64,000 bases of DNA from Sandaracinus amylolyticus (GTDB taxonomy: Bacteria; Myxococcota_A; Polyangia; Polyangiales; Sandaracinaceae). The translations under genes and the position numbers were made by a program. The notes beneath the pieces are model-generated. The model was not told where the DNA came from. It did no database searches and worked only from the letters and a program-made list of their open reading frames with translations. Of this stretch, positions 52,671 through 60,930 are shown one piece after another. Numbering within the stretch: position 1 is the stretch's first letter; the number at the start of each line of letters is the position of its first letter. Location of the stretch: assembly GCF_000737325.1 (NCBI RefSeq), contig NZ_CP011125.1, forward strand, positions 62,001 through 126,000. Direction: 5' to 3'.

Positions 52671-54175
52671 CACGATCCTCCCGTCTCGTCGTGATCGACG
52701 ACCGCGCGGTAGAGCGCGCGCTGTCGCTCGCCGAGCGCACGGTACCGCGCGTGGCGCGCGGGATCGGGCGCGATCACCGGACCGCTCGGCGCGATCCCGT
52801 CGATCACGCCCGGCACGATGCCGAGCCGATCGAGCGCGACGAGCGCAGCGCCGCGGCTCGACGCCTCGCCCTCGCTCGAGACGACGAGAGGACGACCGAG
52901 CGCGTCCGCGACGATGCGCTGCCACGCCGTCGACGCGAGCAGCCCGGCGCCCGTCGCGACCACCTCGCGCACCTCGGGCACCGCATCACGCACCCGTGCG
53001 TCGAGCTCGGCGCAGCGCAGCGCGATCCCCTCGAGCGCCGCGCGATAGACGTCGACCGCGCGCGTGTGCAGCGCGAGCCCGGTGATCGCGCCGTGCGCGC
53101 GGCCCGCCCATCCCGGGCTGCGCTCGCCCGCCCAGAGCGGGAGCACGAGCAGCCGATCGTCGAAGGGCTCGCGCAGCGCGGCCTCGAGCGCGTCGTGCTC
53201 GGGCAGCCGCAGCGTGCGTTGGAGCCACGCGACGAGGCTGCCCCCGTCGTTCAGCGCGCCGCCGAGCAACATGCGCGTCTCGTCGGCGCGGTAGCCCCAC
53301 ACGCCGTCGGGGATCGCGACCTCGCGCGCGCGGAACAGCACGCGCAGCGCGACCGACGTCCCGACCATCAGCGCAGCGCGCTCGCGCGTCGCGCAGCCCG
53401 CGCCGATGCTGCTGAGCGCGGCATCGCCCTGGGGCACGAGCCACGGCACGCGCGCGAGCGCGGGCCAGCGCTGCGCGATCGCACCGCGCGAGGGTGAGAG
53501 ACGCCGATCGTCGCGCGCGATCTCGAGCAGCTGCGCGCGGGTGATCCCGACCGCGCGCAGCATCTCGTCGTCCCAGTCGAGCCGATGCTGATCGAAGAGC
53601 CCGCTCGCCGCGCCGAGCGAGATGCTCGTCGGCCCCGGACCGAGCAGCTGCGCCACGAGATGATCCGGGAACGAGACGAAGCGCGCGACGCGCGCGAAAC
53701 GCGCGGGATCGGTGCGCCGCATCCAGCGCAGCTTCGCGGGCAGGTAGCTCCAGTGCAGCATGCACCCGGTGCGCGCGTGCACCTCGCGCTCGTCGAGCTC
53801 GCGCCGGAGCTGCGCTGCGTCCGCGTCGCTCCGCGCGTCCATCCAGAGGTGCACCGGCGTGAGCGCGCGACCCTTCGCGTCGAGCCCGACGAGCGTGTGG
53901 AGGAACCCGCCCGGCGCGACGCACACGATCTCTCGCGCGAGCGCTCCGGCGCGCGACAACGTCTGGTCGATCAGCGCCACCACGCTCGCGATCAGCGCGT
54001 CGGGGTCGAGCTCGGCGCCCCCGCCCGCGCTCGTCGCGACCTCGTGCGCGCGCCGCGCCGTGGTGCCCGGCACCGGCCGCGCGCTCGCGTCGTAGAGCGC
54101 GCAACGCGCCGACGACGTGCCCACGTCGATCGTGAGCACGAAGGGTGCGCGGGGAGCGGGCCCGTCCGTGGCCAC
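52670..54175 (-). CDS. FGGY-family carbohydrate kinase, probably gluconate kinase
   Basis: 501 aa from GTG 54175; the start is uncertain within a few codons. ATP phosphate loop near residues 13-20 (TIDVGTSSARCALYD), hinge and catalytic elements GGFLHTLVGLD and LLGGALNDGGSLVAW, and the C-terminal VATGAGLLASTAWQRIVADAL typical of FGGY kinases. Coupling to 6-phosphogluconate dehydrogenase makes gluconate the likely substrate, though other polyols are possible. No gluconate permease is nearby. Confidence 0.87.
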   Translation of the reverse strand: MATDGPAPRAPFVLTIDVGTSSARCALYDASARPVPGTTARRAHEVATSAGGGAELDPDALIASVVALIDQTLSRAGALAREIVCVAPGGFLHTLVGLDAKGRALTPVHLWMDARSDADAAQLRRELDEREVHARTGCMLHWSYLPAKLRWMRRTDPARFARVARFVSFPDHLVAQLLGPGPTSISLGAASGLFDQHRLDWDDEMLRAVGITRAQLLEIARDDRRLSPSRGAIAQRWPALARVPWLVPQGDAALSSIGAGCATRERAALMVGTSVALRVLFRAREVAIPDGVWGYRADETRMLLGGALNDGGSLVAWLQRTLRLPEHDALEAALREPFDDRLLVLPLWAGERSPGWAGRAHGAITGLALHTRAVDVYRAALEGIALRCAELDARVRDAVPEVREVVATGAGLLASTAWQRIVADALGRPLVVSSEGEASSRGAALVALDRLGIVPGVIDGIAPSGPVIAPDPARHARYRALGERQRALYRAVVDHDETGGS

Positions 54176-54282
54176 CTCCGGATCGTAGGCACGCGCAGGC
54201 GCCGTCGTGAGCACGACCCGATGGCTGTGATCGATCGCCCCTCTGGTCGGCGACGCCTCGGGCACGAGATCGCTCCCGGAGG

Positions 54283-56481
54283 ATGATCGCGATCGTCGAC
54301 CGCGAGTTGCGGATCTCGCGAGCGAGCGAAGAGCTCGCGCGCGCGCTCGGCGGCGCTCGCGTGGCGCTCGCGGGGACGCCGATCGACCGGTTCCTCCCGG
54401 GCGCGGGTACCGCGCTGCGCCGCGCGGTGCGCGCAGCCTCACCTTCGCGGCTCTCGGTGTCGCTCGTCGTCGCGCACGGCACGATGGTCGCGACGACGAT
54501 CGAGGTCGTGCCGCTCGAGCGCGATCGAGGCGCGGTGATCGCGTTCGAGCAGTTCGCCGCGCCCGCCGTGGAGGAGCGGCTCGCGGCGGTGCTCGACCAC
54601 GTGAGCGACGGGTTCGCGGTGTTCGATCGCGAGTGGCGCTACGTGTTCCTCAACCGCGCGGCCGAGCGCTTCTACGGCCGACCGCGCGGCGAGATGCTCG
54701 GGCGCGTGCTGTGGGATCTCTTCCCGCGCGCGCTCGGCAGCGAGCTCGAGCGGCGCATGCGCGAGGCCGAGCGCACCCGCGCGCCGGTCGAGCTCGAGAT
54801 CGTCTCGCCGCAGTTCGGCCGGTGGATGCAGTACCGCGTCGCGCCCTACGAGGACGGGCTCGCGTTCTTCTTCCGCGACGTCGACGACGAGCACCGCATG
54901 CGCGAGGCGCTGCGCGAGAGCGAGGAGCGACACCGCGCGATGTTCGAGCACAGCCTCACGGGCTGGCTGCTCACCGCGCCCGAGGGGCCCGTGCTCGCGG
55001 CGAACCCCGCGGCCTGTCGCATGCTGGCCCGCTCCGAGGAAGAGATCCTGCGCGTCGGACGCGCCGGCATCGTCGACACCCACGATCCGCGGCTCGAGCC
55101 CGCGCTCGAGCACCGCCGTCGACACGGCTGGGTGATCGCCGAGATGACGATGGTGCGCGGCGACGGCACGCGCTTCCCGGCGATGATCTCGTCGACGCTC
55201 TACCGCGACGCGAAGGGCCAGGAGCGCACGACGCTCACCTTCTACGACGTCACCGAGCGCCGCCGCGCCGAGGAAGCGCTCGCCTGCCTCGCCGATCTCG
55301 GCCCGGTGCTCGGCGCGTCGCTCGACCTCACGACCACGCTCGACCGCTTCGTGCACTTCGTCGCGCCGCGCATCGCCGACCTGTGCGCGATCGAGCTCGT
55401 CGACGAGGTGTCCTGCGTCGCGTTCGCGCATCGCGACCCGCAGCACGGCCCGTGGAGCGCGCGCGTGCGCCCGTTCGGCGCCGCGATCGATCGAGTCGTC
55501 GCGGACTGTCGCGCTCGTCTCGTCGAGCACGTCGACGACGCCTGGCTCGTCGCGGCGTCGGAGCGGCCCGCAGCGCTCGCGGAGGCGCGCGCGCTCGCGC
55601 CCACGTCTCTCGTGATCGTCCCGCTCGTCGCGCGCGGCCGCGCGATGGGCGCGCTGCTGATGGCGCACGTCGACGACGCGCGCCGCTTCGACGGCAGCAT
55701 GCTCGTGCTGGCGCGCGCGCTCGCCGAGCGAGCCGCTCTCGCGATCGAGGCCGCACGCCAGCACCGCGCGGCGCTCGACGCCAAGCGCCTGCGCGACGAC
55801 GTGCTCGCGTTCGTCGCCCACGACCTCCGCACGCCGCTCCAGGCGATCGCGATGAGCGCGGGCATGCTCTCGACGCCGCAGGGATCGAGCGTCGCCGCCG
55901 ACGTGATCCGCCGGTCGATCCGTCAGGCGACGCAGCTCGTCGAGGATCTGCTCACCGTCGCGGTCGTCGAGAGCGGAACCATCCCGCTGGAGCGGCGCCC
56001 GACCTCGATCGCAACGGTGATCGGCGAGCTGATCGAGCTGCACCGGCCGCTCGCCGAGGCGCGCGGGATCGCGCTCGACGCGCACGTGCCCGATGCGCTC
56101 GAGCCGCTCTCGATCGACCGCCACCGCGTGCTCCAGCTGCTCTCGAACCTCGTCGCGAACGCGCTGAAGTTCACCCACGAGGGCGGCCGCATCGACGTCG
56201 ACGTGCGGCTCGTGCCCGGCGCGATCGAGGTGCAGGTGCACGACACCGGGTGCGGCATCGCGCCCGAAGATCTGCCGCACGTGTTCGATCGCTTCTGGCA
56301 GAGCGCACGCGCCCGGCGCGGAGGCGCCGGGCTCGGGCTCGCGATCGCGCACGGGATCGCCGAGGCCCACGGCGGCACGCTCGACGTGTGGAGCGTGGTC
56401 GGGCAGGGCACCACGTTCCGCTTGCTGCTCCCGCGCAGCGCGCAGCTCGCCGCGCACGAGAGCCCGAGCGCGACGCGATGA
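54283..56481 (+). CDS. Soluble hybrid-less sensor histidine kinase (PAS-PAS-PAS-GAF-HisKA-HATPase)
   Basis: 732 aa with no membrane segment or receiver. Three PAS-like segments (about 1-85, 98-205, 220-330) are followed by a GAF domain (about 345-485), HisKA with FVAHDLRTPLQ (phosphoacceptor His near 508) and a HATPase with N box SNLVANALKFT, G1 DTGCGIAPED and G2 GAGLGLAIAHG. It presumably phosphorylates a response regulator elsewhere; none is adjacent. Divergent from the gluconate kinase gene. Confidence 0.92.
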   Translation: MIAIVDRELRISRASEELARALGGARVALAGTPIDRFLPGAGTALRRAVRAASPSRLSVSLVVAHGTMVATTIEVVPLERDRGAVIAFEQFAAPAVEERLAAVLDHVSDGFAVFDREWRYVFLNRAAERFYGRPRGEMLGRVLWDLFPRALGSELERRMREAERTRAPVELEIVSPQFGRWMQYRVAPYEDGLAFFFRDVDDEHRMREALRESEERHRAMFEHSLTGWLLTAPEGPVLAANPAACRMLARSEEEILRVGRAGIVDTHDPRLEPALEHRRRHGWVIAEMTMVRGDGTRFPAMISSTLYRDAKGQERTTLTFYDVTERRRAEEALACLADLGPVLGASLDLTTTLDRFVHFVAPRIADLCAIELVDEVSCVAFAHRDPQHGPWSARVRPFGAAIDRVVADCRARLVEHVDDAWLVAASERPAALAEARALAPTSLVIVPLVARGRAMGALLMAHVDDARRFDGSMLVLARALAERAALAIEAARQHRAALDAKRLRDDVLAFVAHDLRTPLQAIAMSAGMLSTPQGSSVAADVIRRSIRQATQLVEDLLTVAVVESGTIPLERRPTSIATVIGELIELHRPLAEARGIALDAHVPDALEPLSIDRHRVLQLLSNLVANALKFTHEGGRIDVDVRLVPGAIEVQVHDTGCGIAPEDLPHVFDRFWQSARARRGGAGLGLAIAHGIAEAHGGTLDVWSVVGQGTTFRLLLPRSAQLAAHESPSATR

Positions 56482-56488
56482 GCGCGCG

Positions 56489-56854
56489 TCAGCCGGCGAA
56501 CCCCGCGGCGCGCAGCGCGGCGGTGTCGTGGATCTGACGGATGCGCGTGATCGCGCCGTCGCGCACCGTGAAGTGCTCGGCGACGCGCAGCCGTCCGAGG
56601 CCCGTCACATCCATGTCGTAGAGCAGCATCGCCTGATCGTCGCCGGCGAGCTCGGAGAGCAGCTCGACGCGCGTCGTCATCCCACCGAACGCGACGAGCG
56701 CTCTCGCGAACGACTCGGCGTCGGGGTACGCGTTGATCGGGACCTCGACGATCAGGTCGCGCGCGAGCAGGCGCACCGCGTCTTCGAAGTGCTTCGTCGT
56801 CCACCCTCGATGGTAGGCCCGCGCGATCGCGAGCGAGTCGTTCGCAGCGCTCAT
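56489..56854 (-). CDS. SnoaL/NTF2-like protein
   Basis: 121 aa with the small cone-barrel pattern of SnoaL-like proteins: LAIARAYHRGWTTKHFEDAV, then the AEHFTVRDGAITRIRQIHDT strand pair. No clear catalytic Asp or His set. Last gene of the four-gene ArsR operon; its ATG overlaps the TfoX-like gene stop by 4 nt. The reaction, if any, is unknown. Confidence 0.8.
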   Translation of the reverse strand: MSAANDSLAIARAYHRGWTTKHFEDAVRLLARDLIVEVPINAYPDAESFARALVAFGGMTTRVELLSELAGDDQAMLLYDMDVTGLGRLRVAEHFTVRDGAITRIRQIHDTAALRAAGFAG

Positions 56855-57210
56855 CTCGTTCTCCTCTTCGTGTCGGCGGCCGCGAGCGTGTGCGCTTCGA
56901 GCACGAGCTCCAGCCACGTCGGTGCCGCATCGCGCGGTGGCACTGCCAGCCACGCCTTCATCTTCCTGCCGTGACCGGGATCGAACGGCGCGCCGACGCG
57001 CGCGGCGACGAGCTCCGCGACGCGCGCCTCGGTCAGCTTCACCACGAGCGCGCCCTCGAACGGCATCGCGAACATGCGCCCGTCGACCTTCAGCGTGCGC
57101 GCGCCGAACCGCGCGCGGCCTCCGCTCCGCGCGCGATGCTCGGCGACGCACGCCGCCGTCCGCGGGTTCGCGGCGAGCACGTCGAGCAGCGCCTCGAACG
57201 TCGCGCTCAC
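56851..57210 (-). CDS. TfoX N-terminal-domain-like protein
   Basis: 119 aa from GTG 57210. The RMFAMPFEGALVVKLTEARV region and the GAPFDPGHGRKMKAW ending match the TfoX-N/YjbR-like family of small proteins often found in ArsR-SRPBCC clusters. The molecular function of that family is not known. Third gene of the operon, overlapping both neighbours by 4 nt. Confidence 0.75.
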   Translation of the reverse strand: MSATFEALLDVLAANPRTAACVAEHRARSGGRARFGARTLKVDGRMFAMPFEGALVVKLTEARVAELVAARVGAPFDPGHGRKMKAWLAVPPRDAAPTWLELVLEAHTLAAADTKRRTR

Positions 57211-57644
57211 GCGCCCTCCAGCCACCCGCACAGCCGCGCGAGCGTCCCGTCCCAGCCTCGCGCATGCGCGCGCCCGACCTCCGAGCCGGGATCGAGATCG
57301 TGCGTGAGCGTCAGGCGCGTGCGCGCGCCGATCGCCTCGAGCTCGACGGTGACCACGCTGCCCTGCACCGGCGCGTTGCCCTCCGCGCTCCACGTGAACA
57401 CCAGGCGTCGCGGCCGATCGATCTCGAGGTACTCGCCGTACGCGACGCCCGCCACGCGCGAGCCCTCGTGCATCACCACGCGATATCGCCCGCCGACGCG
57501 CAGATCGCTCTCCGCGGTCGCGTCCCACGCCGGCGTGCAGGTGAACCAGCGCGCGAGCGTCTCGCTGCGCGTCCACGCGTCGAACACGCGCGCGATCGGC
57601 GCGGGCAGCACGCGCGTGACGACGAGGCGCGAGGCGTCGCTCAT
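57207..57644 (-). CDS. SRPBCC/AHSA1-domain protein
   Basis: 145 aa. A START/Bet v1-like fold with LPAPIARVFDAWTRSETLARWF and the LTHDLDPGSEVGRAHARGWD GTLARL ending typical of the AHSA1 branch. Genes of this family very often follow an ArsR regulator. They bind hydrophobic ligands. The ATG overlaps the ArsR stop by 4 nt. Confidence 0.88.
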   Translation of the reverse strand: MSDASRLVVTRVLPAPIARVFDAWTRSETLARWFTCTPAWDATAESDLRVGGRYRVVMHEGSRVAGVAYGEYLEIDRPRRLVFTWSAEGNAPVQGSVVTVELEAIGARTRLTLTHDLDPGSEVGRAHARGWDGTLARLCGWLEGA

Positions 57645-58027
57645 CGCCGCCGTCCCTTCGCGCGCTTCGTCGTTCGTCGCGGGGTCCGCGGCCCCGGCGC
57701 GAGCTCCGCGATGAGCATGGCCTCGAGGCGATCGAGCTTGCCGTTCCAGTGCGCGCGCAGCTCCTCGATCGACGCGCGCGCAGGCTCGAGCGCGGCGGGA
57801 TCGAGCTCGCACCAGTGCAGGCGACCCTCGCGCGTGGCGCGCAGCAGCGCCGCGTCCTCGAGCACCTTCACGTGCTTCGCGACCGCGGCGAGCGACATGT
57901 CGAAGTGCGCTGCGAGCTGTCCGACGGTGCAGCGCTCGTGCGCGGTGCGACGGAGGATCTCCCGGCGGGGCGCGCTCGCGAGCGCGTGGAACACGCGATC
58001 GAGCTGGGCGACGTCGTTCTCAACCAT
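57641..58027 (-). CDS. ArsR-family transcriptional regulator
   Basis: 128 aa. Winged helix HTH (CTVGQLAAHFDMSLAAVAKHVK) preceded by ALASAPRREILRRT and followed by a basic tail. No Cys pair of the metal-sensing ArsR type, so it probably senses something else, as in the ArsR-SRPBCC class. It heads an operon of four genes each overlapping by 4 nt. A palindrome spans its start codon and another lies just upstream. Confidence 0.9.
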   Translation of the reverse strand: MVENDVAQLDRVFHALASAPRREILRRTAHERCTVGQLAAHFDMSLAAVAKHVKVLEDAALLRATREGRLHWCELDPAALEPARASIEELRAHWNGKLDRLEAMLIAELAPGPRTPRRTTKRAKGRRR

Positions 58028-58036
58028 GTGGTTGAG
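58019..58036. promoter_or_regulatory. ArsR operator, site 1 (over the start codon)
   Basis: Perfect 8-2-8 palindrome ctcaacca-tg-tggttgag; the ArsR start codon (58025-58027) lies inside it. It shares its core with site 2 (42 bp apart centre to centre, about four helical turns). Arrangement suggests autorepression. Confidence 0.65.
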
Positions 58037-58061
58037 CGATAGCGCGCCCCACCCTCGTTCG

Positions 58062-58077
58062 TCAACCAGATGGTTGA
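58062..58077. promoter_or_regulatory. ArsR operator, site 2
   Basis: Perfect 7-2-7 palindrome tcaacca-ga-tggttga, the same core as site 1. It lies between the ArsR start and the end of the reductase gene, where the operon promoter should be. Confidence 0.65.
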
Positions 58078-58084
58078 GAAACGG

Positions 58085-59314
58085 TCACGTCGCCTTCGGT
58101 ACCCACTCCGCGAGCGACGCGTCGGCGTCCGCCAGCACCGCGTCCGGCACCGACGCGCCCGCCGCGATCAGCTTCTTCGTCGCGCCGAGCTCCTGCAGAC
58201 GGTTCACGCCGATCGCGAACCGCAGCACGCCCTGCTCGAGGTGGAACGCGACGAACGCGCGCTCCTCGATCGAGCCGCGCACCACCACGCGATCGAAGTC
58301 GCCGACGTGCCCCACGCTCTGCAGCTTCAGGTCGTACTGATCCGACCAGAAGAACGGCACCGTCGCGTGCGCCGCGTCCTTGCCCACCGCGCGCGTCGCG
58401 GCGACCACGGCCTGCGTCTGCGCGTTGTCGATCGACTCCACGCACACCCGGCGTCCGAGCCGTCGATCCCACGCGCGCGCGACGTCGCCCACCGCGTACA
58501 CGCCCGCGATCGACGTCTGCATGTGCTCGTCGACCACCACGTGCCCGTCGAGCGCGATCCCCGCGCCCTCGAGCCACTGCACCGCGGGCGTGATGCCGAT
58601 GCCGACCACCACGAAGTCGCACTCGACGCGCTCGCCCGCGCTCGTGATCACCGCCTCGACGCGGCGCTCGCCGACCAGCCGCTCGACGCCCGTGCCGCAA
58701 CGCAGATCGACGCCGTGGCCGCGGTGCACGTCGGCGTAGATCCGCCCGACCTCGGGCCCGAACGCGCGCAGGAGCGGCAGCGGCGCCGCTTCGATCATCG
58801 TGACCGCGACGCCCTCCTCGCGGCACGACGCCGCGACCTCGCACCCGATCACGCCCGCGCCGATCACCACCGCGCGGCGGCCGGCGCGCAGCTCCTCGCG
58901 CAGCGTCCGCGCGTCCTCGATCGTGCGCACGTAGTGCACGCCCTCGAGCGTCGCGCCCGGGCACGTCAGCCGCCGCACGTGCCCGCCGGTCGCGATGATC
59001 AGCTGGTCCCAGCCGATGCGCCGCCCGCTCTCGAGCGTGATCGTGCGCGCCGATGGATCGAGCGACGTCGCGCGCGCGCCGAGCTCGAGCTCGATCTTCA
59101 GCCGCTCGTAGTGCGCGAGCGGCCGCAGCGCGAGCTTCTCCTCCGCGACCTGTCCCCGCAGGAACTTCTTCGAGAGCGGCGGGCGATCGTAGGGCCGGTG
59201 CGGCTCCTCTCCGACGAGCACGATCTCGCCTTCCCAGCCCTGACGACGCAGCGTCTCCGCCGCTCTGCCACCCGCGAGGCTCGCGCCCACCACGACGATC
59301 CGGTTCGTGCTCAT
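58085..59314 (-). CDS. Ferredoxin/rubredoxin-reductase-like FAD oxidoreductase
   Basis: 409 aa from ATG 59314. Pyridine nucleotide-disulfide oxidoreductase fold: FAD site VVVGASLAGGRAAETLRR, NAD site VVIGAGVIGCEVAAS, the third conserved GVYAVGDVA block and a C-terminal reductase domain (VPFFWSDQYDLKLQSVG). It resembles CamA/RedA/AlkT-type reductases that pass electrons from NAD(P)H to ferredoxins for P450s or dioxygenases. No redox-partner gene is adjacent. Divergent from the acyltransferase gene with a 156-bp gap. Confidence 0.92.
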   Translation of the reverse strand: MSTNRIVVVGASLAGGRAAETLRRQGWEGEIVLVGEEPHRPYDRPPLSKKFLRGQVAEEKLALRPLAHYERLKIELELGARATSLDPSARTITLESGRRIGWDQLIIATGGHVRRLTCPGATLEGVHYVRTIEDARTLREELRAGRRAVVIGAGVIGCEVAASCREEGVAVTMIEAAPLPLLRAFGPEVGRIYADVHRGHGVDLRCGTGVERLVGERRVEAVITSAGERVECDFVVVGIGITPAVQWLEGAGIALDGHVVVDEHMQTSIAGVYAVGDVARAWDRRLGRRVCVESIDNAQTQAVVAATRAVGKDAAHATVPFFWSDQYDLKLQSVGHVGDFDRVVVRGSIEERAFVAFHLEQGVLRFAIGVNRLQELGATKKLIAAGASVPDAVLADADASLAEWVPKAT

Positions 59315-59470
59315 CGATTGCCCCCAGCGACGCCGCGATGTGTACCGAGTTCGCGCGGCGCGTTCCAGATGCGTCGTGCGCGATCGTGGCATCGCGCAGC
59401 GGGGCCCGACGCGCCGCCGACCGTGGTGCGATTGCACGCGCTCGCACGGTACGTAGCTAACGACGACGTG

Positions 59471-60823
59471 ATGTCGAAACGTGCGCGACACACCCCGGCA
59501 CGTCCGCTCACCGCCACCGATGCGGCGTGGTACCGGCTCGAGCATCGCGGCAATCCGGTCGACGTCACGAGCGTGCTCTCGTTCGACGGAACGCTCGCCG
59601 TCGACGTGCTGTGCGCGCGGCTCGAGGAGCGCTTGCTCGAGCACCCGCGCTTCCGCCAGCGCGTCGTCGCGCGCTGGGACGCCGCGCCCCGCTGGGAGGA
59701 CGAGCCCGACTTCTCGATCGCGCGCCACGTGTCGCGCACGCGCCTGACGCCGCCCGCCGGTCGCGTCGAGCTCGAGGCGCTCGTCAGCGGGTTGATGAGC
59801 GATCCGTTCGACTGGTCGCGCTCGCCGTGGCGGGTCGTGATGATCGAAGGGCTCGCCGAGGGCACCGCGCTCGTCGTGCAGGTCCACCACTGCATGGGCG
59901 ACGGCTTCGCGTTGATGGAGATCCTGCTCTCGCTCGCCGACGAGGACCCCGACGCGCGCGTGGCGCGCGCGCGCGCCTCGGCCTGGCCGTTCGCGGGATC
60001 GCCGCGGGTGCGCGACGTGCCGCGCCTCGTGCTCGCCGGCGCGCGCTCGGTCGCGCAGCTCGCGCGGCTGTCGTTCGATCCGCCCAGCGCGCTGCGACGT
60101 CATCCCACCGGACATCGCGTCGCGAGCTGGTCGCGCGGGCTCCCGCTCGACCGCATCAAGGACACCGCACATCGCGGCCGCGAGACCGTCAACGACGCGC
60201 TGCTCGGCGCGCTCACCGGCGCGCTGCGGCTCTATCTCCAGGAGCGCGGCGAGCGCTGCCCGCCGGTGCGCGCGTTCGTGCCGGTGAACCTGCGCCCGCC
60301 TCACGCGCCGATCGATCTCGAGCACGGCAACTGGTTCGGGCTGGTCTACGTCGACCTGCCGATCGACGTGATGGATCACGCGGTGCGCGAGCGCGCGCTC
60401 CACGCGACCATCGCGCGCGCGAAGCGCGGCTCCGACGCGCTGATCTCGCTCGGCATCCTCGAGCTGATGGGCCGCGTGCCGCTGCGCGTCGCGCGCTTGC
60501 TCGAGGAGGTCTTCGTGCGCAAGGCGTCCCTCGTCGTCACGAACGTGCCCGGGCCGCGGGAGCGCATCGCGATCGCAGGCGTGCCGCTGCGCGAGATCGT
60601 GTTCTGGGTGCCGCACCCGCGCCTGTCGCTCGGGGTGAGCCTGCTGAGCTACGCGGGCCAGGTGCACGTCGGCGTGCGCGCCGACTCCGCCGTGGTGCCC
60701 GATCCGCGTCGCCTCGTCGCGCTGTTCGAGGGCGAGCTCGACCGCATGGCGCGCGAGCGCGGCGTCCGCCCGCAGCGGATCGCAGCGCGTCCGGTGGCCG
60801 CGAGCACGGACGCGCATGGCTGA
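59471..60823 (+). CDS. Wax ester synthase/diacylglycerol acyltransferase (WS/DGAT)
   Basis: 450 aa from ATG 59471. The catalytic HHxxxDG motif is His139-His140-Cys-Met-Gly-Asp144-Gly145, a conserved NDALLGALTGAL block replaces the usual NDVVLA motif, and RAFVPVNLR and TNVPGP elements follow. The enzyme esterifies fatty acyl-CoA with fatty alcohol or diacylglycerol to make storage lipid or wax, used by myxobacteria in lipid bodies. No second copy in the window. Confidence 0.92.
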   Translation: MSKRARHTPARPLTATDAAWYRLEHRGNPVDVTSVLSFDGTLAVDVLCARLEERLLEHPRFRQRVVARWDAAPRWEDEPDFSIARHVSRTRLTPPAGRVELEALVSGLMSDPFDWSRSPWRVVMIEGLAEGTALVVQVHHCMGDGFALMEILLSLADEDPDARVARARASAWPFAGSPRVRDVPRLVLAGARSVAQLARLSFDPPSALRRHPTGHRVASWSRGLPLDRIKDTAHRGRETVNDALLGALTGALRLYLQERGERCPPVRAFVPVNLRPPHAPIDLEHGNWFGLVYVDLPIDVMDHAVRERALHATIARAKRGSDALISLGILELMGRVPLRVARLLEEVFVRKASLVVTNVPGPRERIAIAGVPLREIVFWVPHPRLSLGVSLLSYAGQVHVGVRADSAVVPDPRRLVALFEGELDRMARERGVRPQRIAARPVAASTDAHG

Positions 60824-60930
60824 GCGGCATGCAGAATTTGTCGCGGATCCGACAGATCGCAGACGAGAAATTCCGCGACTAGTGAATCCGTCTTCCGATA
60901 CTGTATCGTCGTCGCCGACGGAGGGGATCG

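Noticed and set aside
60840-60879. gtcgcgg/ccgcgac inverted repeat before the TSP3 gene as an operator or terminator
   Set aside because: The 7-bp arms are 26 bp apart and GC-rich, so chance is likely, and no T-run or regulator is linked to it.
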